Both the position numbers and the translations under genes were made by a program. From NCBI GenBank assembly GCA_002914805.1, contig JXTB01000315.1, positions 299,333 through 363,332 on the forward strand: 64,000 nt of DNA, written 5' to 3'. The stretch's first letter is position 1. Every line of letters starts with the position of its first letter. The notes under the pieces were generated by a model. That model was not told where the DNA came from and did no database searches. It worked only from the letters and a program-made list of their open reading frames with translations. Positions 34,790-47,378 of this stretch are shown in pieces. This stretch comes from Parasponia andersonii (lineage: Eukaryota > Streptophyta > Magnoliopsida > Rosales > Cannabaceae).

Positions 34790-35560
34790 TAATGAACAAA
34801 ATTGAATGATTAGGACTCCGGAGAATGAACAATGTAGCCTGCCCCATTGCTTTTCCTTAACATCTGTGACATACCAAATAACCATGTTCTGTCCGTTTCT
34901 CAATCGCTACTTCTAATTGAACTTGTTTTCTTGGTTTGCGCTTTTTCCTGTTTTTCATATTTGTCAACTTTTAACCTCGACTTTCATGCTATTCATCGCA
35001 AATTTCATTGATGGTGTTCTACACGAATGATTTCCAGTTTTCTTTCTAACTCTTAGAGATTCCAATGCTAGTTAGGGTTTCATTAAATGAAGGTAATTTG
35101 GCATCCACGCAATAAGGATTTGGAACAAATTATTCATTTGGCTATGGTCACTAGAGGCCTGGACTTGCTGTTGGATCTTGGAACATCCTTCTAATCTTCT
35201 TATACCTTATATCCATGGTTGTCCTTTCCGTTACTTTAGTGAATGATAATTCAAGAGCTAGAGCCTGGACGAAGTCCTGAACTTTGTCATTTCTTCTGAG
35301 AATTGGTGTCCAAGCCTTTATTTCATTAGAAATTTAGAAGAGTTATCTTTAGGCGGTTCAGATTTTTTATTTTAAGGTGGAAACATTCACTGCGTCAAAT
35401 GGTAAATGCTACTGTCTTGAAATTATGTTTAATTTGCAATATTCTAGATCTTTTTCACCATCAAGACCATTAAAATTAAGTTTATTAGTCAAGTTTTTTT
35501 CCCCCTTTTTCCCCTGTTCGTTTGGAAGAATTCTTTTTATCTTTTCACTTTAACTCTTGT
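34790..35560. repeat. duplicated block, copy 2
   Basis: Collinear with 2810-3350 and partly with 61730-62130 (shared ACTTGCTGTTGGA, TGGACGAAGTCC, GGTGGAAACATTCACT). No coding sequence is evident. Confidence 0.65.
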
Positions 35561-36094
35561 GAAGGTTGCAGTACACTGCAGCAGCACCATATAAACCTTT
35601 TATTTTATCTGTAGGCAATACCTAAAAATAAAGGTGCATTGTCTATACCAGATTTTGTAAATTCAACTCCATATTTTGTCAAGTCGGAATTTATCTATGA
35701 TAGTTTATCTCCAATATTCATACAATTCACTATTAGTTCGTTAAATTACCATGAAAAAAACTTTCACCAAAATCCTGAAATTTTGAAAAACTTCACCCTT
35801 AGTTCTGCAAGTGAACTGAAATAATAAGATTCCATAATAAGTATTCAGTCACACACTTAATTTTTACGTGCAACAGGTACCTATATGCTATGTTCAAATA
35901 GATTATCTAAAGAATTTGGAATAACTGTGTAGGGTGATAGTAATACTTCAGTCACCATGAAAAGCTTCACTGTTAGCCTATTTTGCTTTCGTCTACTGTT
36001 GAATGAGATTCTAGAGATTTATATGACGAATTATTGACAATCGAGGAAAAATGGATACCTTCATCTACGTATTTACATTAGTGGTTCCTAAAAC
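35561..36094. other. intergenic, partly duplicated
   Basis: 35940-36110 matches 36830-36960 (GCTTCACTGTTAGCCTAT, TGAGATTCTAG(A/T)GATTTAT, CTTCATCTACGTATT against CTTCATCTACATATT), a local duplication about 870 bp apart. No gene is recognised. Confidence 0.5.
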
Positions 36095-36640
36095 CATTTG
36101 CTTTTTTTTTTTTTTTAAACTCCATGTATTCTTTTCTTTCTTCTTTTTTATACAATGTACAATATGTTTGTGCTTTGTCATATATAATCTGAGATCAAAA
36201 CCGTCAATGGAGATCCAAAGCTATCTTAATTTGTTCTAACCTCAAAGTCCAAATTTGTAGAACTGGTTAATTCGATTGTAACGAAAAATATTTTGAGAGT
36301 CTTGCTTCATTGGATACTATGATAAGTTTAGTAGAAATGTGCCTAATTTATGAGCGGTTTCAATTACAAGGAGGTTAAGGTTTTCTTTAGCAATATCTTT
36401 GTTTGGCATCATCATTCTTCATTTGATCACATTGGAAGAAAGTATATTAGGATGGACGTGTATGGCATCACCATGTTGACTGACATCGTAGACTCCTCTA
36501 ATAAAGAGTTAATATTTTATAAGCATTAATCAGTGTGTTAGGAGACACAAGTAATCACTAACAATATAATGGGCATTATTTCTTTTCACAAACCAAGTAA
36601 GAAATATTCAAATTAAGCTCGACAGAAATACCCTACCAAA
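36095..36640. repeat. duplicated block matching 20310-24810
   Basis: 36095-36265 matches 20310-20799; 36266-36360 matches 23007-23090; 36460-36640 matches 24640-24810. The same order is seen in the first unit once its solo LTR and fold-back element are removed. This copy is uninterrupted and therefore shows the older arrangement. Confidence 0.65.
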
Positions 36641-37279
36641 AGCTTAGGCTCTCTCCCACCAGTAATTTCAGTTCTTATCTGTATAACGGAATTGTAATTA
36701 GAGGGTAAAATTAAAGCAAATCTTAAGAGGCATCGAAAATATTAATAATGCTAGCTGGCACTGCACCAAATATTTATCCATTCAATCTCAATTATCAAAT
36801 TCAACATCAAAGCTTCACTGTTAGCCTATCTAACGTGACAGATTTTGACTAGAATAATGCTTTCGAGTACATTGAATTAATGAGATTCTAGTGATTTATG
36901 TGTCTTCATCTACATATTCCATAAACATTAATGGTTCCCTAAAACTACTTGCTTTTACATTTTGATCGATTGAAAGGTAATTGTCACATAACAGCAGTAT
37001 GCACCATGCCGCGGCATCTAAACTATAGCAGTCATATATGGTTGGATGAAAAACTTGGTTGTCCTATTTATCAATTTTCCTTTTTCTTTTAAGTGCTAGC
37101 CAAGAATTTTCTTTTTCTTCATTTCCTTGCTTTTCTTTTTTCTTTTCTCTTCCTTTTTGTTTTTTTTTGTAAGTAGTCTCATTTATCATTTTTCTTCTTT
37201 TCTAAAGCAAGAAGAAAGAAATTTCTTCTTTTCTTTCTTTACCCATTTCAATGCCTATGACCTTGTTTGGTTTACCCAT
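36641..37279. other. intergenic with leader-like segment
   Basis: 36830-36960 repeats part of 35940-36110. About 37070-37200 is a pyrimidine-rich tract with AAGAATTTTCTTTTTCTTC, resembling the leaders of the DC1 copies, but no DC1 module follows. Confidence 0.45.
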
Positions 37280-39104
37280 TTGAATATGTATATTTAAATG
37301 AAAATTGTGAAATATGTTATAATTGGAATATGAGAAATTTGAAGTGAAATAAAGTAGAACGAATTTGTTAACTCCATAAAATTGGAGTTATCTAGTGCTA
37401 ATTTCCCTTAAGTTTTGCTATGTTTACGTTTAAATCATGTTATTTTAATTGCTTTTCTTGTTATTTTGATCTTTTATTTGTTTGCATTGATAAGAGAATG
37501 AAATAAATATATTTGATACAAAATAAGATGAATTTATACTTCACAAATAGTTTTTTTAAAACTATTTGAATTTAAGTTGAATCCGATACAGTCGTAACAC
37601 AACAAAAATGAGGCAAATTAGAGCTCAAAAGAAGAAATGACGTACCAAAGAAACTGAGATACCAAATTAGCAGAAAAATGGAATTACAACACTAAAAGTG
37701 GCACCTTAGCACCAAAAATGGTACCTAGTACCAACTCTTGAGAAGTTTTGGTACCGTAATATCAAAAATAGTGTCGCAGCACCACCTCTTGTGTCCTGGG
37801 TCAATAATTGATGACCGATATCAATTTTTTGATAATCCAAAAGTCTAGATTTATTCTACTATAGTTTTACACGAGCCATCTCTTTAAAACCGTATTTTTT
37901 GGATTGAAAAAGACATGTTGGGATAGAGAGAAAGGGAGAATGGCAGCCACAAAAGGAGAGAAAGAAGAAGATGAATACATACTCACTTACTCCATTTCTT
38001 GATTTTCACATTAACATTAACATCATAATTTATTCTTAGGTTTTTCTCTTCATTTTCTTGTGAGTTTTTCATTATATTTTTTTATATTTAGAGAGTGATA
38101 CTATTGAGAGTAAATCTTTAAGAAAGGATTCAAGAGAATAAAACTAAGTTTAGAGAAGGAGAATGACAACCTCTATGAATATCTTCAAGCTCTTCAAAGA
38201 GGAGGAATTATAAACTTCTTTTCACTTTGATATTTTGTATTTTTGAATTCATTGTATTAAAATTTTATTGTTTTCAATTTATACCATGAACTAAATTCCT
38301 CTTTATCTAGTTTTACTATGTGAACCAACTTTGAATCTTTTATTTGTTTATTTCACTCCTCTTTTATTAATCAAATCTATCATTAAGTTATTTATTTTAC
38401 CTTATACTTACTGTTTCTATTTAATTGATCACTAAATATATTATTGAGTGAAACTTTTATGAACTTGGGAAGGGAAATTTAAGTTTAAATATAGGTAGAA
38501 TAGCATAAGATTATCTAATGTGGAGTGAATTTGCATAGGATAGGCACATACCTATGTGACTTGTGCAACCTTTGTGTGAGAATAACTAAACTTAATAAAT
38601 CTAGTTAATTTATATTAGGAATAACATATTAGTTTATCTAGATATTTTTACATATGTCTTCGAAAAGAATTTGTGAATATATTTGAATTCTCGATTGACA
38701 ACTCTAATAGATTAATTAATATAAGAAGGAAATTAGGAACTTGTGTACTTAAAAGATGGTTAAGGAATTAGTAAACTTAGACATTTTTCCTATTACTTCC
38801 GTTCATTTATTTTGCATACTACTTTAATTACTTTGTTTTCATTACATCCATCCCAAAAGACCATTTGAAAAGAAAAATTAGAATTATTAAAACAAACATA
38901 TATTCTAATGAGTTTTCTATTTGAATTGAATATAATAGGTGAAACAAACGATGCCTATATATTTTGGGATTTGTAAAGAGTGAATATACTGGAGGTATTC
39001 AAATGATTGACAATATGTTGGCATTGCCACCAAATATTTGTCATTCAAAATTTAATTGTAAAATTCACTAGATTTGGGATAAATTGGGTTACGATCAATT
39101 CATA
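37280..39104 (+). mobile_element. Athila-like LTR relic
   Basis: The stretch around 37640-37790 holds repeated GTACC(A/T)-containing words (AAAAATGGTACC, TGGTACCGTAATACC-like), and 38280-38760 has the CCATGAACTAAATTCC, TATATTAGGAATAACATATTA and CTCGATT blocks shared with 9496-10000. These are features of long plant Gypsy LTRs. No ends or internal domains were found. Confidence 0.4.
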
Positions 39105-39109
39105 TTTAC

Positions 39110-39600
39110 TGTAGTCAAATTGTCAAAGAATATAGGCAATTAAAAATAATGATTAGTCATATCTTTTGACAATAAAATATAAGAACATGTGTATTTTGCT
39201 CCTACTATCCAAGTCGATTTTTGTTGAAAATGAGTGGCTATTATAAGCTACTAACTATGTGAAAGGAAAAAATATTATCCTATAAATAGACCCATTCATA
39301 ATTTCATTTTGCATCCTAATAAAAAGAGAAAAAAAATCTCAATATAGAGAGATAAAGAAAGAGTTTCAACTAAGAAGTTCTAGAGAAAATTTTTGTGAGA
39401 AAAATTTTTGGATGAAATTAAAGTCAGGGTTGTGAGTTATGATTATTATAAATACTGTGTAAATTTTTCTCTCTAAAAGATCTACAATAGTTTTATGAAT
39501 ATAGCCAAATTGATGTATTACATAAATTATGTTTTTTTATTTCACTTTATTTATCCCTTTTACAATTTAGTGTATCCACTAGGGAGCTTATTTCCTAACA
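39110..39600 (+). mobile_element. solo LTR, 491 bp, TSD TTTAC
   Basis: It starts TGTAGTCAAATTGTC and ends TTATTTCCTAACA. TTTAC precedes it (39105-39109) and follows it (39601-39605), a perfect 5-bp duplication. A plus-strand TATA box, CTATAAATAGACC, at about 39281 supports the orientation. No partner LTR or internal region is seen. Its size suggests a Copia family, but this is inferred. Confidence 0.82.
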
Positions 39601-39605
39601 TTTAC

Positions 39606-40812
39606 TTGACCCTGTAGATTGATTGAAAGACCCTAAAAGACATTGCTCCAGAATCTGATCTCAAACTGAATTATTTGTACTCACGTTGAATTGTATTTTC
39701 CACGCATAAAAAAATCATCCACGTGTGAGAACGGTAACTAAATAAATATTAGAACAAAAGGAAATAACAAATATATGAGACATTTGAAACATGAAATTTC
39801 GGTAATTTTGATTAGGAAAATGTACGATCGAGAAGTATACAATTAACGTAGAAGATATACATATAAGTTAGATCTAGAAGGACAATACGAACTAAATGTT
39901 AACCATAATTTTATTGGTTAAATCCAACATGTCCGTTGTCGTACAATTGTAACATTTTCATACCTAAATGGGCCATGAAAGGGCAAGTCTTGTTTGATAA
40001 AAAGCTAGAGGAGGTGCCACCATTAATGGTTTTAATTCTCAATTTCAATCTATATCTTGAGCAACAACAAAGAGTTTTCTTCTCTTCTTTCTTTTTCTTT
40101 AAGTTATTCTTCATTTTTCTTTATTGCACAAGTCTCTGCGTTTGAACTTTTTCTTTTTAAATTTACTTTTTTTCTATTTTCTTATCATGTTTTTTCTCAA
40201 TGCCTTCAACACTTAGGGCTGCTCTCTTTTTATGCGCTGCTCCCTTCTTCAACATTGTTCTCATATCACCTCTTGATCCCTCTCTCTTCTTTTCCATTGA
40301 ACTTTAGCCTCTTACTCTCTCCATACTCTTCCTTCCTTATCTAGAGGTTACGTCGACAAAATGTCATGGACCTTGTGGTGCTAAGAACAAAGCTATCAAC
40401 TATAATACAAGGGCTCCACCCTTCTCTACTATTAGTTTTAAACGATAGAAAGTAAGTTCAAAGTATTTCGATACTTGTCTTTTTCTTTTTACAGGTAAAC
40501 ACTCAGTGATATAATAATATATAGCTTGTGATCAAGTTAACTTTTGATGCTCGCAATACACTATAATCATTATAGTTCTAGTTCTTATAATTTCTAGTTG
40601 ATTCATTTACTTATGTGGATTTTACTAGGCGCAATGTTATATAATCAATTAGTTGTTACAATTTTTGTAATTGATTCATTTTTACTAGGCCAGATGATGG
40701 AAAATCAGAACTAGAGAAGGTGGAAACAAGAAGGACAAAGCTTTGAATGTAACAAAGGAAAGAGAAATACATCAGGAGCGCATCTTTCTTTGGCGAATAG
40801 TATTTTAAAGAA
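39606..40812. other. upstream region of DC1 pseudogene B
   Basis: 40030-40250 matches the leader before gene A (24853-25040), with AAGAGTTTTCTTCTCTTC and ATCATG-TTTTTTCTCAATGC-like sequence. 40380-40800 is AT-rich with no feature recognised. It is probably the promoter and 5' leader of B. Confidence 0.45.
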
Positions 40813-41634
40813 ATGGAGATCCAACACATTAGTCACGAGGAGCATCCTTTGCTCCTAAAGGATGAAGAGACCGCCACTAGCCAATCTATTACTTGTGTAA
40901 TACGTTCTCGTCCTATTTTCACAACTCTTTTTTACGCTTGCGATTCATGCAGATATTATCTCCACAAATCATGCTCAGAGTTGCCGAATCTGTTAAATCA
41001 CTCTTTTTATCCTGCCCGCCCTGTCACTTTACGATATCCTCATCTATCCTATTATCAATCCTATTATTGCGATTCTTGTCACAGATTGTTCTCAAATGTT
41101 TCATCTTTTGAGTGTGCTCAATATGACATTGACATGGATGTAGAATGCGCTATGATGACTCCCATAACTTTCACAGAAAACCAAAGAAGCATTATTGAGC
41201 ATTTTAGTTGTCAACATAAGATGCCACTTGTCAAGATGGACAGCAAAGATGCAGTCAACTGCTTCGGATGTCAGACAACCATAACTTCAGGTGATCGAGT
41301 TTATGGTTTCACGAATCATGTGCAGAGTTGCCGAAAGAATTCTCATATCCTTTTCACTTGTAGCACGGTCTTCTTGCCATTAAGGTACAACACTTTGCTA
41401 TTGAATGTGCGTTATGTAACGAACGTTACGAAAATACAATGTTCACTTTCAAATGTCGACAGTGTAGCTTTCAGTTATGTATGAAATGTACAACGAGAAT
41501 GGGAAGGGCTTTCAAGTAAGAATATCATGAGCACCTTATTTGTTTCATGTGGGAAACTAATAATTCTATTGATCAGTGCCACAACTATGATTCCTATTGT
41601 AAGCGATCAGTTGTCCCCGATTGCAAAGAACTTT
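40813..41634 (+). pseudogene. DC1 pseudogene B, exon 1, 5' part
   Basis: ATG at 40813 gives MEIQHISHEEHPLLL, a usual DC1 N-terminus that gene A has lost. The modules read CDSCRYYLHKSCSELP, CDSCHRLFSNVSSFEC and FSCQHKMPLV...CFGC. Near 41315 a deletion of about 22 bp relative to gene A shifts the frame, and the shifted frame stops at 41484. Homology to gene A continues (YEYHEHL, YDSYCKR) up to GCAAAGAACTTT, where the retrotransposon begins. It is the left half of the gene that resumes at 48970. Confidence 0.88.
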
Positions 41635-42431
41635 TGATAAACTCTATTTTTATAGAGTTAATTATACTTTTTATTCATAAACATGTGTCTTGAATAATTA
41701 TAGTTTAGAATTTATATAATTTTAGTTATTTTATTTTATTTAGATTAGGTTTTAATTTAATTTTACTTTGTTTTAATTACTTTATTTAGGTATTTAATTT
41801 AATTAGGATAGTATAATTTGATTCAGATTTAATTTATTTATAAATTTCTTTTATTAGGATAAAGAGGAAAAAGAAATAAGAGAGAACCTATGATGGAGAG
41901 GCCTCACACCAGACATGTGGGGTCCACATGGAAAATGATGGTGCATGTGTGTCTAATTTTGTATATCTAATGTCTCGTACAACTAGGTTTATATCCAATA
42001 AGAAATTATCACGTTAACCTTTCAAAGTCAATCTTTTTTTTAGCCAATCAACAGTGATTTTTGTGCCAAACCTACCATTTTTCTTCACACCAGATAATTG
42101 TCAATGAGTTAAATTTTGAATAAAAATGTGAAATAAAAAGAGAGAGAAAAAGATTTTGAATAAGAAATTGACATATCGTACAACCAATCAAAATGAAGTA
42201 TTAGAGTTGGTGAATAATTGGGAAACATTATTTTTCAGCTATAAAAGAACTATGAGAGAAGAGAAAAAACACACTATTCTAGAGAGAAGCATAGTAGTCC
42301 AGAGAGAGAAAATCAATGGGAGACAGAGCAGTAGAGTGGAGGCTCTTAAATCGTGATTTCTCTGGAATTTTATTTTCTTGTGGAGGCTCTTAAATCGCGA
42401 TTTCTCTGGAATTTTATTTTTTTTAGGATGT

Positions 42432-42463
<32 letters not shown>

Positions 42464-43224
42464 TTCTAAGTTTAGTTATGTTCTAAATTTCTTTTCTAAG
42501 GCTAAGATGTATCCTCCTAACTATTATGCTTTAAATATTTTTCTTTCAATTTAGTCCATGATTATTTTTCCTAGTTGAGTTTTTAATTCTGTTGTTAATG
42601 CTTCTATTTAATTAACCCCATAAATACATGATTTCTTAATCATAATGAAATTGGAAGGGGATTTATGTGTTTAGTTCGTTGAATTGAAAGCTATAAATTG
42701 CATGTAAAATAGGAATATATTTACATAGTTTCTGTAGTTACTATATGAGTTTCCATATATCTTAATAAATTCTTAATTAGTTTAATTTACATAAGAATAT
42801 AGCGAATTGGTACTTAAGGGTATTTTTACTTGAACTCAGGAGAGAATATTGAATAAATTAGGGATCTCAATTATCAACTTAGAGAATAATTTAGGACTAA
42901 TGAGATACAAAATTTTAGAGTGAATTAGTTATGGTAAAATCGGACATCCTAGGTTTATTTTCATTAACTTAAACCCCATTTAATTCTTATTCTACGCTTT
43001 CTTTGTTTTAATTTAATTTTTTGTTTATTTTTATTGATTTTGGTTTAATTTTAGTTTTAATTTAATTTAATTTAATTATTCTTTAGATAATTTATTCAAG
43101 TAAAATTAGAGTTAGCTAAATTTCGGTACTTAGTAAATCAACAGTCTTCGTAGGACGATACTCATACTTACTACTTTATTACTTGTTTGCGATACATACG
43201 CTTGCGTTCATTATTTTCTCAACA
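41635..43224 (+). repeat. 5' LTR of Athila-like element
   Basis: It begins TGATAAACTCTATTTTTATAG and ends TTATTTTCTCAACA. It is aligned along its length with 47379-48969 and differs at many sites. It carries a 44-bp tandem duplication (about 42330-42420) not found in its partner. Confidence 0.9.
42331..42420. repeat. 44-bp tandem duplication in 5' LTR
   Basis: GTGGAGGCTCTTAAATCG(T/C)G followed by ATTTCTCTGGAATTTTATTTT occurs twice in a row. The 3' LTR has one copy (about 48128-48175), so the duplication arose after insertion. Confidence 0.8.
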
Positions 43225-43227
43225 AGT

Positions 43228-43250
43228 TTTTAGTACCGTTGCTAGGGACT
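43228..43250 (+). other. decayed primer-binding site
   Basis: TTTTAGTACCGTTGCTAGGGA stands just after the LTR. It differs from the well-known Athila/Tat site TGGCGCCGTTGCCGGGGA at five positions, all C-to-T or G-to-A, which fits deamination of methylated cytosine. Confidence 0.75.
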
Positions 43251-43425
43251 GTTTGCGATACATACGCTTGCGATATGAAGCAACTTTAATTTTAGTTTGA
43301 ATATTTTTATTTTATTTTTATTTATTTACGAAGTGTCCTGCTTTTGTTTTCAAGGTAATTAAAGCTAGTGTACGAGAAAGTTCAGAAAAGAAGATTTGTT
43401 TCCTTTTGATTCTAAGATCGATCGA

Positions 43426-44640
43426 ATGTATCGAAAGAATAGAAAAGAAAAGAAAGAGGCTTCTAGACTAGAATAAGATACTATAGCTGACGACCAAGGA
43501 AACGATTTAGCAAGGGAACTAGAAGGAGCGATCATAAATAACCGAACATTACGTGACTATGCTTTGCCTGTGATTAATGAGACATTCTCGGGGATTAGAC
43601 ATCCGACCACACAAGCCAACAATTTTGAGATCAAGCTAGCTATCATTCAAATGGTGTAGGCTAATCAATTTAGCGGCTTTTTCTTCGATGATCCAAATGC
43701 TCACATTGTCATTTTCCTCGAGATCTGTGAGGCTTTCAAACATAATGGGTTACTGATGATGCTATTAGACTGAGATTGTTCTCATTTTCACTTCTGGATA
43801 AGGCCAAAATCTGGTTGAACTCTTTATCACTTGGAACTATCACTACATGGAATGCTCTTGCCTAGGGATATTTATCTAAATTTTTCCCATCAGCAAAAAT
43901 AACGAAGATGTAGAACGATATTACTACTTTCACCCAGCAAGATAGAAAGTTATTATATAAAACCTGGGAGAGGTACAAAGATATATTGAAATGGTGCCCG
44001 TATCACAGACTTCCTAAGTGGTTATAGTTACAGACCTTCTATAATAGGTTAAGTGGCTCAACTAGAACCCTTAGAAATGCAGCAGCTAGAGGTTCATTAA
44101 TGGGAAAGACTGAAGAAACGGCCTATGAATTACTTGAAGAGATGGTTGCTAATGCTTATCAATGGCCAATTGAATGCTCTACACCGAAAAAGGTCTATGA
44201 TGTACATAAAGTTGATGCACTTACAGTACTTACAACTCAAGTTACTGTATTAACGAAGTGATTCAACGATATTCACTCTACTCCTGAAAGATGTAATTTA
44301 TATGGAAGACCTCATGCGAGTGGTAACTACCAAGATAGTAATTCCTTTGATCAGGCCTGAGCAAATACACTTTGTAGGGAATGTCAACTAGTAGTAGAAC
44401 AACACGTACTCTAATACTTATAATCAGGAATGACTCAACCATCCAAATTTTTCATAGAGAAACAATGATAATACTGTAAGGCCATCGATTAGATATCAAC
44501 CTCAGCCTCCAATCAATAAAGTCTCTCTAAAAGATACTCTAGCTCAACTTACTAAGAAGACAAATCAATATATGGCAAGGACTGATGTGTCTATCAGAAT
44601 TTAGAAATCTAAATCAGCCAGATCTCTAACATACTCTCTA
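43426..44640 (+). pseudogene. Athila-like gag
   Basis: ATG 43426 opens a frame soon stopped by TAA (GAATAA). The recognisable gag core follows: NNFEIKLAIIQMV, then DDPNAHIVIFLEICEAFK, VTDDAIRLRLFSFSLLDKAK, and WERYKDILKWCP and KTEETAYELLEEMVANAYQW. This is the retrotransposon gag family typical of Athila/Tat Gypsy. TAG stops stand where Gln (CAG) or Trp (TGG) codons are expected. The coding capacity is lost. Confidence 0.85.
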
Positions 44641-45029
44641 CAAGACCTGAGGATTCTTTTCCGAGTGATATCAAGATGAACTCGAAGGAGCAGTGTAACA
44701 TAATAACTATTAAGAGTGGGAAAGAAGTGGAGCAACTGAGGGAAACAATTTCCATTACCCTATCACCTTCTCCATTATCACCTTCTTCGAGCACAAAAGG
44801 TCAATATCAAGAATAACATTTGTGACCTTAGGGGCAATCTGAAACAAGACAAGTTGAGACAACAAAGCCAAAATCCAAGTTGTTCCCGGACAATCCATCG
44901 CCATATGCTCCTCCAATTTCATATCCTCAACAGTTGAATAAACAGAAGTTAGATCACTAGTTCTCAAAGCTTTTAGAAGTTTTCAAAGTACTCCACATAA
45001 ACATACTCTTTGCAGATGCTCTATCCCAA

Positions 45030-45811
45030 ATGCTTAATTATGTAAAGTTTTTGAAAGAAATTTTATCTAATAAAAGAAAGTTGGAAGAGTATGAAATAGT
45101 AGCACTTACTGAGGAATGTAATGCAATCTTACAGAAAAAACTCCTACCAAAGTTAAAGGACCCTGGGAGTTTTAATATTCCATGCACCATGGGGAATTTG
45201 TTCTTTGACAGAGCTCTATAAAATCTTCGTGCCAGTATCAACCTATTGTCAATTTTGGTATACATGAAATTAGGTCTAGGGGAAATGAAGCCAACAACTG
45301 TTTCTTTGCAATTGGCAAACCGGTCTATAAAGTATCCCAAAGCTATTATTGAGGATGTGCTTATTAAAGTCGACAAATTCATATTCCCAGTAGACATTTT
45401 AGTACTTGTTAGAGAAGAAGATCCAGAAATTCCTATTATTCTTGGTCGACCATTTTTTGCTACTGGGAGGGATCTTATTGACATACAAAAGGTCAACGAA
45501 CAATGTGAGTCCAAGATGAAGTTATCTTTAATGTCTTTAAAGAAACAAAATTCCCACCCGAATCGGCTTCTTGCTTTTAAGTTGATATTTTGGAGAAATG
45601 TATGACTAAAACAGTTGAAACAGAGCATCCAAAAGAACCTCTTGCAATTTTGAGGATCTCTGCTAAGTCCACTATAGAGAAAAAAGCAAACGTCATGAAA
45701 TATGCATGCTATTCAGAAGCTCCATCGTACTGTTATGGGAGAAAGTATAAGTTAGAAAAACATAGGAATGGTCCTTCTATATTGTTTCTATCCATTTATA
45801 AACCTCCCTAA
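45030..45811 (+). pseudogene. Athila-like retropepsin and linker
   Basis: 45030-45221 is the linker before protease; the catalytic region near 45215-45250 reads NLRASINLLS where an active DLGASIN would be expected, so the key aspartate is missing. 45246-45605 continues as the rest of the protease with KLGLGEMKPTTVSLQLANRS, FIFPVDILVL and PIILGRPFFATGRDLID. 45590-45811 is a shifted linker (EPLAILRISAKS). No reverse transcriptase follows. Confidence 0.85.
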
Positions 45812-47378
45812 TACGAATGTAGAGTTTAGCTGATGACTATAAATTAAGCGCTTCTTGGAAGGTAACCCATGAATTATTTCTTTTCGATTTAATTTTAAAT
45901 TTTTAGATTTCTTTTCTTTTGTTTTGTTTTGTGTGTTTCAAGTTCTTACACAAGTTTGGGGGTCGGCATATGTATTTCAACAACTCAACTAGAAGCCTCT
46001 ATCTTCGTGTGAAAATCTGAGAGAGTTTTGTTTTACCTTCTATTTTATTTGTAACAATGGAGACAATGTTAAGTTTAAGTTTAGGGGTAGGGAATTAAAT
46101 TTTTCAAAAAAAAATAAAAAAAATTTAACTCAAAAAAAAAATTAGTTCAAGTGTTTTTTTTTTAGTTATGACTTAGATTGATGATCGAATATCAATGATA
46201 AGACCTTGATTTAACTGAATAAGGTTTTTGGAAGAATGATGAATGCTAATTTTGTCTGTGTACTTGATTCAATTTTAGTTTGATTTTACTTACGATTCTT
46301 TGAATATTTTGAGTATATAGATAGTAGCATTTAATTATTTTGCTTACTTAGAGAAAGTTTATGTGAATTAAGTATATTCTTTGAAATTTCATTAATAAAC
46401 TCTAGAACTTGTTTGATTATCACTTGAGACAAAATTCTATACTATGTTACATTAGAGATATAATTTAGGTCATCTTTAGATCATTTGAGCCTTTGAAGTC
46501 TACTCTTAACACTTATATCCTTAGTTTACCCCTTTGAGCCTATATTGTATTTTTTTAAGCAGTTTTCAATATTTTACCTTATGCGCGATAGCACATGTGA
46601 TCTTTGTTCAATAAATTTTGAGTTATATGACAATTTGGAAGGAAGGGTAGTGTTGAAAGAAATTATTTTGTTGAGGCATAAAAAATTTTTTTTTTTAAAA
46701 AAGAGAGAGTACTATACCCATGAGGAAAAAAAAAAGTGGAGAAAAAATGAAAAAATATGTGGTGAAAATTATGAAAAATAATAAGTTTAAGAGTATAGTA
46801 TTTCAATGAAAAGAAAAAAAAAATTGAATGACAGAAGAAAGTGGAAAACAAGTTTGGGGGTGTTATGTCAACAAAGTGTCGAGTAAACATCTGAGAATAA
46901 GTTATATGCTTAGGGTAATTTGAGCCACAAAAATGACTTTTATCCTTCCTATTACCTTAGTCATACATTACAAGCTCAATAAAGTCCTATTGATTTTTGG
47001 TGCAATGTTAGTCTACATTAGTAGAGAGTGATATGAAAAATAGGTCTATGAAGTTTATAAATTTTTATCTAGAGATTTATTTTAACTTACTTGTTTACAT
47101 AAATTGATCCGAGTTACAAGTGATTGAATGTATTTGTTTATTCACATACACACTCAAAGAATCTATAATAAAATCATATTGGCATTTGAATTGAAATTCT
47201 AGACTCATTTACAATGTTCAAAATTTTTCTTTGAGCTTTAAAATATATGAAATCTTTGAAGTAATTTCTAAGAGTCAAACTAGGTCATGGCTTAGTCATG
47301 TTTAGGTGTTTAGAATTTTAATTTATATTTCTTTTCTTCCTTTTACTCGAGGACTAGCAAAAATTCAAGTTTGGGGTA
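45812..47378 (+). other. 3' untranslated part of Athila-like element
   Basis: After the tail of the last frame (ALLGR-like, about 45845-45870) there are 1.5 kb without pol coding sequence. It contains several CAAGTTTGGGGG-type words (about 45952, 46851, 47369), the last forming the polypurine tract before the 3' LTR. Runs of poly-A occur near 46110-46130 and 46720. Confidence 0.7.
47366..47378 (+). other. polypurine tract
   Basis: TCAAGTTTGGGGTA abuts the 3' LTR. This G-run motif is usual in Athila/Tat elements. Confidence 0.65.

Noticed and set aside
45038..45628. 196-codon minus-strand open frame
   Set aside because: It is antisense to the gag-protease region of the Athila-like element, which has recognisable motifs on the plus strand.
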